From NCBI RefSeq assembly GCF_003051005.1, contig NZ_QAOW01000002.1, forward strand, positions 124,001 through 188,000: a stretch of 64,000 bases of DNA, read 5' to 3'. This document shows, in pieces, positions 56,412-64,000 of the stretch. Positions within the stretch are counted from its first letter, which is position 1. Every line of letters begins with the position of its first letter. The notes below the pieces were generated by a model. That model was given only the letters and a program-made list of their open reading frames with translations, did no database searches and was not told the DNA's origin. The DNA is from Rhodococcus sp. OK519 (lineage in GTDB: Bacteria > Actinomycetota > Actinomycetes > Mycobacteriales > Mycobacteriaceae). The position numbers and the translations under genes were made by a program.

Positions 56412-56449
56412 CCGGTGCTACCGGTGCTACCGGTGCTGCCGGTGCTGCG
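56412..56449. repeat. Four tandem 9-bp repeats
   Basis: GGTGCTACC, GGTGCTACC, GGTGCTGCC and GGTGCTGCG in tandem between the fumarase and methyltransferase genes. No supported gene covers them; on the minus strand they would read Ser-Thr-Gly repeats. Confidence 0.8.
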
Positions 56450-56518
56450 CGCGAATTGACGCCCCGCGCGCACGATTGCGCGCGCGGGAGACGAATCTGC
56501 GCGCGGCACCGCGCCGGG

Positions 56519-57121
56519 TTACAGCACGAACGGGATCAGCCGCCGGGTCCTGTGCATGTACTGCCGATACGGCTCGCCCAGACCCTCGACGAGGACGCGC
56601 TCCTCGTGGGGGATCCGCACGACGTATGCCGCCGCGAGACCCAGAACAGTCAGCGGTGCAAGCCAATTCGTGTAGGCGATGGTGAAGCCGAGCACACAGA
56701 TCAGCGCTCCCGTGTACGACGGATGCCGCACCAACCGGTACAGGCCCGTGTCCACGACGCCCTGTCCCTCCACGGTCTGGACCTGGAACGTGAACGCCTC
56801 CCCCAGTTCGTGGACGGCCCGAAGGCGCAGCGCCTGCCCCGCCGCCGCCACGGCCAGTCCCACCCAGAAGAACCACCACGCACCGGACGTGATCACCGCG
56901 CCCGACGCGAGCACGGCGACCACCGCACCGCCGACGTACGCCGCCAGCAAACCGAGACCCACCAGCAGTCCTGTCCACCCGTCCCGATGCGAACCCTCGC
57001 CCGGGTGCGTTCGCCCGATCCGGAACTCGGCGAGCAGGACGGCGAGGAACGCGACGGCCAGGATCGCCGCCGCGACCGGGTCGGTCGCGAACAGCGGAAG
57101 AGCCTCACCGTTGGCAGCCAC
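56519..57121 (-). CDS. ICMT/PEMT-family membrane methyltransferase-like protein
   Basis: A 200-residue membrane protein of the isoprenylcysteine carboxylmethyltransferase superfamily. The SAM-binding motif region shows TGLYRLVRHPSYTGAL and the distal EERVLVEGLGEPY pair. Bacterial members methylate small lipophilic substrates; the substrate here is unknown. GTG 57121 has a GAAGG sequence almost adjacent, so the start is uncertain. Confidence 0.85.
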   Translation of the reverse strand: MAANGEALPLFATDPVAAAILAVAFLAVLLAEFRIGRTHPGEGSHRDGWTGLLVGLGLLAAYVGGAVVAVLASGAVITSGAWWFFWVGLAVAAAGQALRLRAVHELGEAFTFQVQTVEGQGVVDTGLYRLVRHPSYTGALICVLGFTIAYTNWLAPLTVLGLAAAYVVRIPHEERVLVEGLGEPYRQYMHRTRRLIPFVL

Positions 57122-57373
57122 CCTTCGAGTGTGCCGCGATCACCCGGAGCGCACGACGGGAACGGGTGGCGCGCTCCCGAATCGGCGCACCATACCGGAC
57201 AGTTGCGCAACGGACCCGGCGTGCGGTTATTCTGCACGAGCACAATGCCGGAAATCCGGACATTTGCCCAATGCTGCGCCCACGATCACCCCGGAGAATT
57301 GAACGGTTGTTCGACGATCAGTGTCGACGGCGTCACCCACCGCGTCACTGAGAACCGAAAGGCTCGACCGAAG

Positions 57374-58246
57374 ATGACTCTGCCCGCCGTCGACCTCGAC
57401 GACTACCGATCCAGGGTGGACGACATCGCGGAGACGATTGCTCGCACCGCCCCGTCGACGGCGCAGTCGGTCACGAGTTTGCTGCTGGACGACGGGATGA
57501 TCCGCGAGGTTCTGTCGGGAAATCCGCGAGGGGCCGACCATGCCGCCACCGAACTGGGGGCGCAGGTCGTGGGATTCGTGCCGAGCGCACGCAGTTCCGC
57601 GGCGGATCTCCGCGCGCTGGTGCGGGTCGCATTGCTCCACCAGATCGACGTGCTGTGGTGGGGGCACCTGCCGGCGTTCGAGTCGTCCGCGGACGTCCTG
57701 TCCTCGCCCGCCCTCGTCGACCTCGACCCCCTGCGGGCGGCCGGCAAACTGCGATTCCGGTACCGCACCCAACCCACGTCGTTCGCCGGACGGGTCACTC
57801 GTGCCGTAGAACGTCGGGTGCGCCCGAATGCGGGACCTCCGAGCGCCGGACTGCGGTATGCGCGGGCAGCACCGGAATCGATCGCACTGCTGAACCAGAT
57901 CGCCGACGAGTTCGGACAGCGCTGCGCCGCCGCGCATCCGGAGGCAGCGCGAGCGGGCATCTGGCTCAACAGCGCCGTCCGGAGCAAGGACCACCAGGCC
58001 CACCTCGCGAGCCTCGGCTACGCCGCCCTCGAACCCAGCACCCACTGCAGCGGACTTGCAGTCGACATCGCCTTCGCGTGGCTACGCAAGACCGGCGGGG
58101 ACCGGATCCTCGAGGAGATCCTGGTCGCTCGACGCGACGCCGGAGAGGTCAACGTCATCGACGAGGGCCACGCCTGGCACGTGTGCCCCAGTCCCGCGAG
58201 CATGACGGGGCTGCAGCAGGCCTACAACCAACGGATCGGATTCTGA
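57374..58246 (+). CDS. M15-type (VanY-like) peptidase-fold protein without signal peptide
   Basis: A 290-residue protein. The C-terminal half carries the M15 metallopeptidase signature: SxHxxGxAxD with H224 and D231 (STHCSGLAVDI) and HxWH with H269 (EGHAWHV). The N-terminal half is unrelated and all-helical. There is no signal peptide or membrane anchor, unusual for a D-Ala-D-Ala carboxypeptidase, so a cytoplasmic substrate is likely. ATG 57374 follows GAAAGG; the frame is open to ATG 57245, adding 43 residues with three Cys. It is 4 nt from the asparagine synthetase gene. Confidence 0.78.
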   Translation: MTLPAVDLDDYRSRVDDIAETIARTAPSTAQSVTSLLLDDGMIREVLSGNPRGADHAATELGAQVVGFVPSARSSAADLRALVRVALLHQIDVLWWGHLPAFESSADVLSSPALVDLDPLRAAGKLRFRYRTQPTSFAGRVTRAVERRVRPNAGPPSAGLRYARAAPESIALLNQIADEFGQRCAAAHPEAARAGIWLNSAVRSKDHQAHLASLGYAALEPSTHCSGLAVDIAFAWLRKTGGDRILEEILVARRDAGEVNVIDEGHAWHVCPSPASMTGLQQAYNQRIGF

Positions 58247-58250
58247 AACC

Positions 58251-59846
58251 ATGTGCGGCATAGCTCTTGTCATCGGCGACCACGGCCGCAGCGACGAGCT
58301 CGACACGATGGTCACCGGAATCTCCACCCGCGGTGAGGTGACCGAGACCTTCGACGCCCCCGGCGTTTTCGCGGCCACCCGGCGGCTGCGAATCGTCGAC
58401 CGCGAGAATGCCGTCCAGCCGTGGCGCTCGGACGACGGCCGGTGGGTCCTCTGCTACAACGGCGAGGTCTACAACCACGCCAAGCTGCGCGACGAACTGC
58501 GCACGCTCGGACACGAGTTCCGTTCGGAGTCGGACACCGAGGTGGTCCTCCACGCGTTCCTCGAGTGGAAGGACGCGGCGGCCGATCGGCTGCGCGGCGA
58601 GTTCGCCTTCGCGATCGTCGACCTCGAGTCGCTCGACACCTACGTCGCACGTGATCCCCTCGGTGTGCGTCCGCTGCACTATTCGTTCGTCGACGGCACC
58701 CTGTACGTCGCGTCGGAGGTCAAGGCCCTCGTCCCGATCGGTGCCGACATCCGGACCGTGACCCCCGGCCACCACGGCTGGGCCCGGCGCGGCCACGACA
58801 TCGTTCAGCTGTCCTACTTCGATCCGTTCGCGGAACTGCACCGCCTCGGGCCGATCACCGACGGGGCGGACGCGGTCGCGCAGGTTCGCGCGATGCTGAC
58901 CGAGTCGATCCGGATCCGCATCGACACCGATCTGCCTGTCGGCGTTGTGCTCTCGGGAGGTCTCGACAGTTCACTGGTCCTCACCCAGGTGGCGGCGCAG
59001 CACCCCGACGTCGTCGCGTTCACGATCGGCACCGACGACAGCCCGGATCTCGCATACGCCCGGCGGCTGACCCGCGAACTCGGCGTCCAGCACGAGGTCG
59101 TCGACGTCGACCCGCGCCGGATCGGGATGGCGGAGATTCGTGAGGCCGTCCGGGTCGGCGAACTCGACGAGTACGGCGACATCATCAACGCCGTCGTGTC
59201 GATCCCGCTGTTCCAGCGCGTCCACGAACTGGGCCTGAAAGTGATTCTCACCGGGGACGGTTCGGACGAACTGTTCGGCGGGTACGCGATGTATCACGAC
59301 ATCGGCACCGCGCAGGCCGAGCAACTGTTCACCCACAAGCTCCTCAACCTGGGACGGACCGAACTGCAGCGCGTGGATCGCAGTGCGATGGCGTTCGGCG
59401 TCGAGACCCGAGTTCCGTTCCTGGATCGCGAGCTGGTGCAGCTGGCTATGCGGATTCCGTTGAGCCTGAAGACGTCCGGCGATCAGGAGAAGTGGATCGT
59501 CAGGGCTGCCGCCGAGGGGCTTCTCCCCGAGTACATCCGGACTCGACCGAAGGCTGGGCTGTCGTACTCGTCGGGTCTGCACGATCGGGCCCGCCTGTTC
59601 AAGCCGTGGTTCCCGCGGATCCACCGCTCGTTCGGATACCACCTGCACGCGCCGATCCGACGCGACTTCGACTCGGTCCTGCGGCGCGCGGACCACGATC
59701 TCGATCGCGCCCTCGCCGACGGTCGGCACGAACTCGACCACACAGTGTGGGAGAAGAGCAAGGACATGCTGGGCGCCCTTCGGTGGAACGCCCAACCCGC
59801 AGTCCGTCGGATGATGGCGCGCAAGCCGCGCGAGATCGCCAGCTGA
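58251..59846 (+). CDS. asnB: Glutamine-hydrolysing asparagine synthetase-family enzyme
   Basis: A 531-residue class II glutamine amidotransferase. Cys2 is the glutaminase nucleophile (MCGIALVIGD), CYNGEVYNH belongs to the glutaminase site, and SGGLDSS (235-241) is the ATP pyrophosphatase loop of the synthetase domain. It transfers glutamine ammonia to an aspartyl or another carboxylate. It is shorter than LtsA/AsnB enzymes that amidate peptidoglycan. Coupling to an M15-like protein 4 nt upstream suggests a specialised amidation substrate rather than plain asparagine supply. Confidence 0.9.
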   Translation: MCGIALVIGDHGRSDELDTMVTGISTRGEVTETFDAPGVFAATRRLRIVDRENAVQPWRSDDGRWVLCYNGEVYNHAKLRDELRTLGHEFRSESDTEVVLHAFLEWKDAAADRLRGEFAFAIVDLESLDTYVARDPLGVRPLHYSFVDGTLYVASEVKALVPIGADIRTVTPGHHGWARRGHDIVQLSYFDPFAELHRLGPITDGADAVAQVRAMLTESIRIRIDTDLPVGVVLSGGLDSSLVLTQVAAQHPDVVAFTIGTDDSPDLAYARRLTRELGVQHEVVDVDPRRIGMAEIREAVRVGELDEYGDIINAVVSIPLFQRVHELGLKVILTGDGSDELFGGYAMYHDIGTAQAEQLFTHKLLNLGRTELQRVDRSAMAFGVETRVPFLDRELVQLAMRIPLSLKTSGDQEKWIVRAAAEGLLPEYIRTRPKAGLSYSSGLHDRARLFKPWFPRIHRSFGYHLHAPIRRDFDSVLRRADHDLDRALADGRHELDHTVWEKSKDMLGALRWNAQPAVRRMMARKPREIAS

Positions 59847-59864
59847 TCGACCCTGTCCCCGAGA

Positions 59865-60434
59865 TCAGGACGGCACGACACCGGCCTCGACCGCCGCAGC
59901 CCGATACGCCTGGGCAAGCGAATCAACGGTGTCGTGCGCGTTGAGGCCGCTGGGGTTGGGCACCACCCACAGTGGCGTTTCCGCGAATTCCTCGGGCTGA
60001 CGCCCCGTCACTGCCGTCCGCATCCCGAACGCCTTCCGGTATGCGGTGATCCCGGCGACCGCGATCACATTCGGCCGTACTCGCGCGACCGTCTCGCGCA
60101 GGTCGGTGCCGCCCGACCGCAGTTCGTCCGCCGTGAGTTCGTCGGCGCGTGCCGTCGCCCGCCGGACGAGATTCGTGATCCCGACGCCACGGGAGACGAG
60201 CAGGTCACGGTCGGCGGTGGACATTCCCGCGGAGGGGTCGATCCGCCGGTCGACGATGCCGGCTCGCAGCAACGCCGGGTAGAAGCGGTTGCCGGGCCGC
60301 GCGAAGTGCGCCCCGGTGGCCGCAGTCCACAGGCCCGGGTTGATCCCCACGAACAGCAGGCGGCACTCCGGGCCGATCAGGTCCGGCACCTCCGCATTGC
60401 GAAAGGCCTCGAGTTCGGCACGACTGAATCCCAT
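59865..60434 (-). CDS. mug: G/U(T) mismatch-specific DNA glycosylase Mug
   Basis: A 189-residue uracil-DNA-glycosylase superfamily protein. GINPGLWTA is the catalytic motif I of Mug/TDG (Asn as the key residue) and NPSGLNAH is motif II. It removes uracil or ethenocytosine opposite G. ATG 60434. Length is typical; it converges with the asnB gene. Confidence 0.92.
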   Translation of the reverse strand: MGFSRAELEAFRNAEVPDLIGPECRLLFVGINPGLWTAATGAHFARPGNRFYPALLRAGIVDRRIDPSAGMSTADRDLLVSRGVGITNLVRRATARADELTADELRSGGTDLRETVARVRPNVIAVAGITAYRKAFGMRTAVTGRQPEEFAETPLWVVPNPSGLNAHDTVDSLAQAYRAAAVEAGVVPS

Positions 60435-60474
60435 GGGCTACAGCGAACCGCACCGATCGGGCGCGACCAAACCG

Positions 60475-60951
60475 TCACGCGTTCTCGTACGCCTCGCGGA
60501 TGACGTCGATGTCCAGTTTGCGCATCGCGAGCATCGCCTGCGTGGCGCGCTGCGCACCGGCCGGATCCGGTCCTCCGATGTACGAGCCGAGCGCCTCCGG
60601 GACGATCTGCCACGACACACCCCAGCGATCCTTCAGCCAGCCGCACTGGCTTTCCTGTCCACCGTCGGCCGTGAGCTGCGACCAGTACTCGTCGACCTCG
60701 GCCTGGTCGGCGCAACTCACCTGGAACGAGACGGCCTCGGTGAACGGGAACTCGGGCCCGCCGTTGAGGGCGGTGAACTTCTGCCCGTTCAGTTCGAATT
60801 CGACCGTCAGCGCCAGGCCCTCCGGGCGGTGCATGCCGGGCCCGTAGCGGGAGATGTTCAGGATCTTGGAGTCCTTGAAGAGCGCGACATAGAAATTCGC
60901 GGCTTCCTCGCCCTCGGTGTCGAACCACAGGCACGGGGTGATCTTCTGCAT
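60475..60951 (-). CDS. VOC-family (PhnB-like) protein
   Basis: A 158-residue vicinal-oxygen-chelate fold protein of the PhnB / 3-demethylubiquinone methyltransferase-like group: ITPCLWFDTEGEEAANFYVALF at the start, WGVSWQIVPEALG near the end. Metal-binding residues of glyoxalases are only partly conserved, so the activity is unknown. It is a single gene upstream of mug on the same strand. Confidence 0.85.
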   Translation of the reverse strand: MQKITPCLWFDTEGEEAANFYVALFKDSKILNISRYGPGMHRPEGLALTVEFELNGQKFTALNGGPEFPFTEAVSFQVSCADQAEVDEYWSQLTADGGQESQCGWLKDRWGVSWQIVPEALGSYIGGPDPAGAQRATQAMLAMRKLDIDVIREAYENA

Positions 60952-61134
60952 GGCGGGGCCCTTCCGATCGTCGTGTTCCTCTTCGGGACAGACCGTGGCG
61001 GCGACCGAAAATCATCGGCCACCGGTCGCGAGCGTACGGCGCCGCTACGTCAACCGGCCGGGCGTCGACCGCTCCGGCGGTAGATTGGGATGCGAACGAA
61101 CCCGCGCATCATCGATCGCCGAGGTGGTTCCACC

Positions 61135-62055
61135 ATGTATCAGGTTCCCGACATGACGGGCCGGTACGTCGTCGTCACCGGCGCCGACAGCGGCACCGGC
61201 AAGGAGGCCACCCGGCGGCTGGCGGCGGCAGGCGCACACGTCGTGATGGCCGTCCGAACTCCGGGCAAGGGCGAGGCCGCGTGCGCCGAGATCATGCACG
61301 AGAACCCGGACGCCCGACTGGAGATCCGGCGGATCGACCTCGCCGACCTCGGATCCGTGCGGGAGTTCGCGGCCGGATTCCTCGACGACGGCAGACCGAT
61401 CGATCTGCTGGTCAACAATGCCGGCGTGATGTCGCCTCCGAGCAGGTTCGAGACCGTGGACGGATTCGAGTTGCAGTTCGGCAGCAACTTTCTGGGCCCG
61501 TTCGCCCTCACCAACCTGCTGCTGCCGCTGCTGTTGGACGCGCCCGTGCCACGGGTGGCGACGATGACCAGCGGCACAGCCCACTACGGGCGGATCAACT
61601 TTCGCGATCTGCAGTCCCGCCACCGATACAGTCCGGCGCTCAGCTACGCGCAGTCCAAACTCGCCGACATGCTCATGGCACAGCACCTTGCCCGCGAGGC
61701 CGACGAGCGCGGCTGGAACCTGGTCAGTACCTACGCACATCCCGGCTACACCCGCACCAACCTGCAGACCGCCGGCGCGAGTCTGGGGCGCGACCGACCT
61801 CGGCACGGCATGTTCTCCGGCAGCGACCGCACGATGTTGCCGTCGCAGGACGTGCGCGACGGCGTCGAACCGATCCTGTTCGCGGCCACCGGTCCGGGCG
61901 CCGTGCAGGGTGGGTACTACGGCCCGGGTGGCCGGATGGCGCTGGTCGGTCCGACGCGACGCTATGACCCGCCGCGAAGCTCGCGCGGAGTGGACCTTGC
62001 GCCCTCGCTGTGGGCGGTCGCCGAAAAGCTGACCGACACAACACTTCCCTCTTGA
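61135..62055 (+). CDS. Short-chain dehydrogenase (retinol-dehydrogenase-like)
   Basis: A 306-residue [14 protein letters not shown] is the cofactor motif, NNAGVM follows, and [10 protein letters not shown] carries the active-site Tyr/Lys. This is the extended retinol dehydrogenase/WWOX-like group. ATG 61135 has GAGGTGG upstream. It is followed 15 nt later by the SRPBCC gene, probably one transcript. Confidence 0.9.
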   Translation: MYQVPDMTGRYVVVTGADSGTGKEATRRLAAAGAHVVMAVRTPGKGEAACAEIMHENPDARLEIRRIDLADLGSVREFAAGFLDDGRPIDLLVNNAGVMSPPSRFETVDGFELQFGSNFLGPFALTNLLLPLLLDAPVPRVATMTSGTAHYGRINFRDLQSRHRYSPALSYAQSKLADMLMAQHLAREADERGWNLVSTYAHPGYTRTNLQTAGASLGRDRPRHGMFSGSDRTMLPSQDVRDGVEPILFAATGPGAVQGGYYGPGGRMALVGPTRRYDPPRSSRGVDLAPSLWAVAEKLTDTTLPS

Positions 62056-62070
62056 ACGCCAGGAGGACCG

Positions 62071-62550
62071 ATGACCAGTGAGACTTCCGCCGCAACCGTG
62101 ACCGCGCCGGGCGACCGCGGCCTGCACATCGAACGCGCCGTTGCCGCACCCCTCGACCGTGTGTGGGCGGCCTACACGGAACCGGACCTCCTCGCGCAGT
62201 GGTGGGGACGAGGAAACCCCCTCGACGTCGAGAAGTGGGAACTCGAACGGGGCGGGCACTGGCGCTTCGTCGAGCACCACGAAGGTGGCACCGCCGGCTT
62301 CGAAGGGCGGTTCCGGGAAGTGACACCGATGGAGCGCATCGTCTGGTCGTTCGAGTGGGACGGCATGCCCACCCACACCTCCGTCGAGACGATCGAGTTC
62401 GTCGACCTCGGCGACGGACGGACGAAACTGGTGATGGACTCGATCTTCATGACTGCGGAGGACCGCGACGGCATGCTCGAGTCGGGTATGGAAGCGGGCA
62501 TGAATGCCAGCTTCGCGGCCCTCGACGCACTGCTCACACGGACGGCCTGA
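62071..62550 (+). CDS. SRPBCC/AHSA1-domain protein
   Basis: A 159-residue START/Bet v1-like lipid or ligand-binding fold of the AHSA1 type (VWAAYTEPDLLAQWWG at the start of the cavity, MTAEDRDGMLESGMEAGM in the C-terminal helix). ATG 62071 has AGGAGG upstream. Stress-related or accessory role; no enzymatic motif. Confidence 0.88.
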   Translation: MTSETSAATVTAPGDRGLHIERAVAAPLDRVWAAYTEPDLLAQWWGRGNPLDVEKWELERGGHWRFVEHHEGGTAGFEGRFREVTPMERIVWSFEWDGMPTHTSVETIEFVDLGDGRTKLVMDSIFMTAEDRDGMLESGMEAGMNASFAALDALLTRTA

Positions 62551-62566
62551 CCGCTCGCGTCGATAC

Positions 62567-62580
62567 TGGACGATCGTCCA
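62567..62580. promoter_or_regulatory. Palindrome TGGACGATCGTCCA
   Basis: A perfect 14-bp palindrome containing the same 12-mer found upstream of the endoglycoceramidase gene. It lies about 43 bp upstream of a TATATT sequence (62623-62628) that could be the -10 box for microprotein B. Confidence 0.6.
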
Positions 62581-62677
62581 CATCGGTTTCGGCAAAATGC
62601 CTCTCACCTGATACTCGTGGGCTATATTTCGGTCGCATAACGCCTCGAGCGCCGGTCTCGCCCTGGAAAGGTCCACG

Positions 62678-62767
62678 ATGAACCTCAATCTCATCTCGTT
62701 GTTCCCGTCACTGATCGGAACGATCGGGAACCTCGTGAACTTCGGCAGCACAATCGAGTTCAGCTGA
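62678..62767 (+). CDS. 29-residue hydrophobic microprotein B
   Basis: ATG 62678 is preceded by GGAAAGG with a 6-nt gap, and the stop is followed 20 nt later by a strong terminator. The product (MNLNLISLFPSLIGTIGNL, then VNFGSTIEFS) is hydrophobic, has no charged residue except the late Glu and no signal peptide. It shares LI[NS]LFx[AS]L and exact length with microprotein A (8479-8568). The gene has its own promoter-like sequence and palindrome upstream. Function unknown; a mycomembrane or plasma-membrane peptide is a guess. Confidence 0.65.
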   Translation: MNLNLISLFPSLIGTIGNLVNFGSTIEFS

Positions 62768-62787
62768 GCACGACGGTCTCGTCACGC

Positions 62788-62824
62788 AAGAGCGCCCCGG
62801 GATGCACCTTCCCGGGGCGCTCTT
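62788..62824. terminator. Bidirectional terminator
   Basis: A perfect 15-bp stem (AAGAGCGCCCCGGGA and complement) with a 7-nt loop, between microprotein B and the convergent rtcB gene. Confidence 0.88.
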
Positions 62825-62839
62825 CGAATTTCAGGACCA

Positions 62840-64000
62840 CTATGTGCCCTTGACGTTGAGAATCTGCCGCAACCGATGCCGGACCTCCACGAGATCGCGG
62901 GCATCGTCCATCACGACGTCGATGTCCTTGTAGGCATCCGGGATCTCGTCGACCCACTCGGCACCGTGCCGGTACTCGATCCCCTTCATGCGCTCGGCGA
63001 GGTCGTCGACCGTGAAGCGCTTGCGGGCCTGTGTACGGGAGAACCTTCGGCCGGCACCGTGCGGGGCGGAACACAACCCACGCGGATCGCCCTTGCCCCG
63101 CACCACATACGACGTGGTGCCCATCGACCCCGGAATGACGGCGTCGACGCCGGCGTGCGCATCCACCGCGCCCTTTCGTGTGAGCCACACCTTCTCGCCG
63201 TAGTGCTCCTCCTGCTCGGTGTAATTGTGGTGGCAGTTGATTCGCTCGGCCTCGGCCACCGGGGCGCCGATCCACTCGCCGCACACCGCGCTGAAGCGGT
63301 CCATCATCTCCGCCCGGTTCAGTAGCGCGAAGCGCTGCGCCCAGCGCAGTTCGCGGATGTAGTCCGAGAACTCGGGCGTGCCCTCCGCCAGGTAGGCGAG
63401 ATCCCGGTTCGACAGATCGATATGCCATGTCCGACAAAGATTCTGGGCAATCGCGATGTGCTTCTGCGCGATCTTGTTGCCCACACCGCGGCTACCGGAG
63501 TGCAGGAACAACCACACCCGGTCCTGCTCGTCGAGGCACAGTTCGATGAAGTGGTTGCCGCCGCCGAGTGAACCCAACTGCTCACGCCACTTCGGGGAAT
63601 GTGACAGGTCGACGCGGTCCCGAGCGGCCCGCTCCTCGAGTTCGGCGATCTTGGGCTCCGCGAACCACTGCCCGAGCGACGCCGTGAGGTTGTAGTTGCC
63701 CGGGGAGAGCGGGATCGCGTCCTCGATCCGCAACCGCAACAGGTGCAGTGTCCGCCCCCGCTGCTCCGCCTGTTCGATGTCCGCGAACGTGAACTGTGTT
63801 CGGGCGGCGATCATTCCGCAACCGATGTCGACGCCGACGGCGGCGGGGATCACCGCACCGCGGGTGGGGATCACCGTTCCCACCGCCGAACCCTTGCCGC
63901 TGTGCGCGTCGGGCATCAACGCCACGTGGGGAAACACGAACGGCATGGACGCCGTTTCGCGTGCCTGCGCGAGGGTTCCGTCGTCGAGGTGGCTGGCGAA
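62840..64000 (-). CDS. rtcB: RNA-splicing ligase RtcB, N-terminus cut by the right edge
   Basis: Mn/GTP-dependent ligase joining RNA 3'-phosphate (or 2',3'-cyclic phosphate) to 5'-OH ends. 386 codons plus stop are present; the reading frame stays open to base 64000 with RtcB-like residues (LDDGTLAQARETASMPFV), so the true start lies outside. The Mn ligand Cys in GVDIGCGM, GGGNHFIEL, HSGSRGVG and the guanylylated His in APHGAGR are all present. No archease or RtcA gene is visible in the window. Confidence 0.94.
   Translation of the reverse strand, partial: FASHLDDGTLAQARETASMPFVFPHVALMPDAHSGKGSAVGTVIPTRGAVIPAAVGVDIGCGMIAARTQFTFADIEQAEQRGRTLHLLRLRIEDAIPLSPGNYNLTASLGQWFAEPKIAELEERAARDRVDLSHSPKWREQLGSLGGGNHFIELCLDEQDRVWLFLHSGSRGVGNKIAQKHIAIAQNLCRTWHIDLSNRDLAYLAEGTPEFSDYIRELRWAQRFALLNRAEMMDRFSAVCGEWIGAPVAEAERINCHHNYTEQEEHYGEKVWLTRKGAVDAHAGVDAVIPGSMGTTSYVVRGKGDPRGLCSAPHGAGRRFSRTQARKRFTVDDLAERMKGIEYRHGAEWVDEIPDAYKDIDVVMDDARDLVEVRHRLRQILNVKGT

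Overview
The window is high-GC (roughly 68-70 % by eye) chromosomal DNA from a mycolic-acid-containing actinobacterium. Rhodococcus sensu lato (including the R. equi/Prescottella group) fits best. The evidence is a pimE gene (phosphatidylinositol mannoside synthesis), an lpqW-typA pair, a block collinear with Mycobacterium tuberculosis Rv0763c-Rv0771 (ferredoxin, CYP51, SDR, CYP123, TetR, aldA, SDR, HIBADH-like, CMD), two KstR-type operators, a delta4-(5alpha)-3-ketosteroid dehydrogenase and a Rhodococcus-type endoglycoceramidase. No tRNA, rRNA, insertion sequence, prophage or CRISPR array was seen. The species cannot be fixed from this window.

Layout. 1-6.0 kb is a conserved core: lpqW (cut by the left edge), typA, a Lys-rich microprotein, mutT2, a pterin dehydratase, pimE and a secreted protein. 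6.0-11.9 kb is a set of small units: a protein with serine at every third residue, a MarR/MFS efflux pair with two operator palindromes, a 29-residue microprotein, a SnoaL-like gene behind a KstR box, a Tat-exported DUF1906 protein and a lone Mrr nuclease. 12-17.6 kb holds a flavoprotein, a TetR regulator with three identical-type operators facing an ABC-2-like membrane protein, and a YtcJ-type amidohydrolase. 17.6-21.4 kb encodes a class F sortase directly downstream of a 1,053-residue Gly/Ser/Leu repeat surface protein. This is the most unusual locus in the window.

21.9-34.9 kb is a steroid/isoprenoid catabolic region. A probable eight-gene minus-strand operon (tetR-cyp123-SDR-cyp51-ferredoxin-SnoaL-unknown-FadD19-like ligase) faces a plus-strand operon (aldA-SDR-HIBADH-CMD). 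A KstR-controlled ketosteroid dehydrogenase follows. A near-identical 12-bp element lies at both divergent promoters and is the likely operator of the TetR. 35-38 kb has oxalyl-CoA decarboxylase and a class III CoA-transferase (oxalate breakdown). 38-42 kb has a secreted endoglycoceramidase, small membrane proteins, a frameshifted membrane-protein gene beside its winged-helix regulator, and a protein with an in-frame minisatellite.

42-53.5 kb contains two Baeyer-Villiger monooxygenase modules, each with a TetR gene. The first is BVMO plus two esterases plus an SDR, which suggests alcohol to ketone to ester to cleavage. The second is BVMO, a cholesterol-oxidase-like GMC enzyme and an acetoacetate-decarboxylase-like protein. 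53.6-64 kb is housekeeping and mixed: CPBP protease, class I fumarase, an ICMT-like methyltransferase, an M15-like protein paired with an asparagine synthetase, Mug glycosylase, VOC, SDR and SRPBCC proteins, a second 29-residue microprotein resembling the first, and RtcB RNA ligase (cut by the right edge). Gene starts were moved from the longest frame wherever a ribosome binding site or gene overlap favoured another codon.
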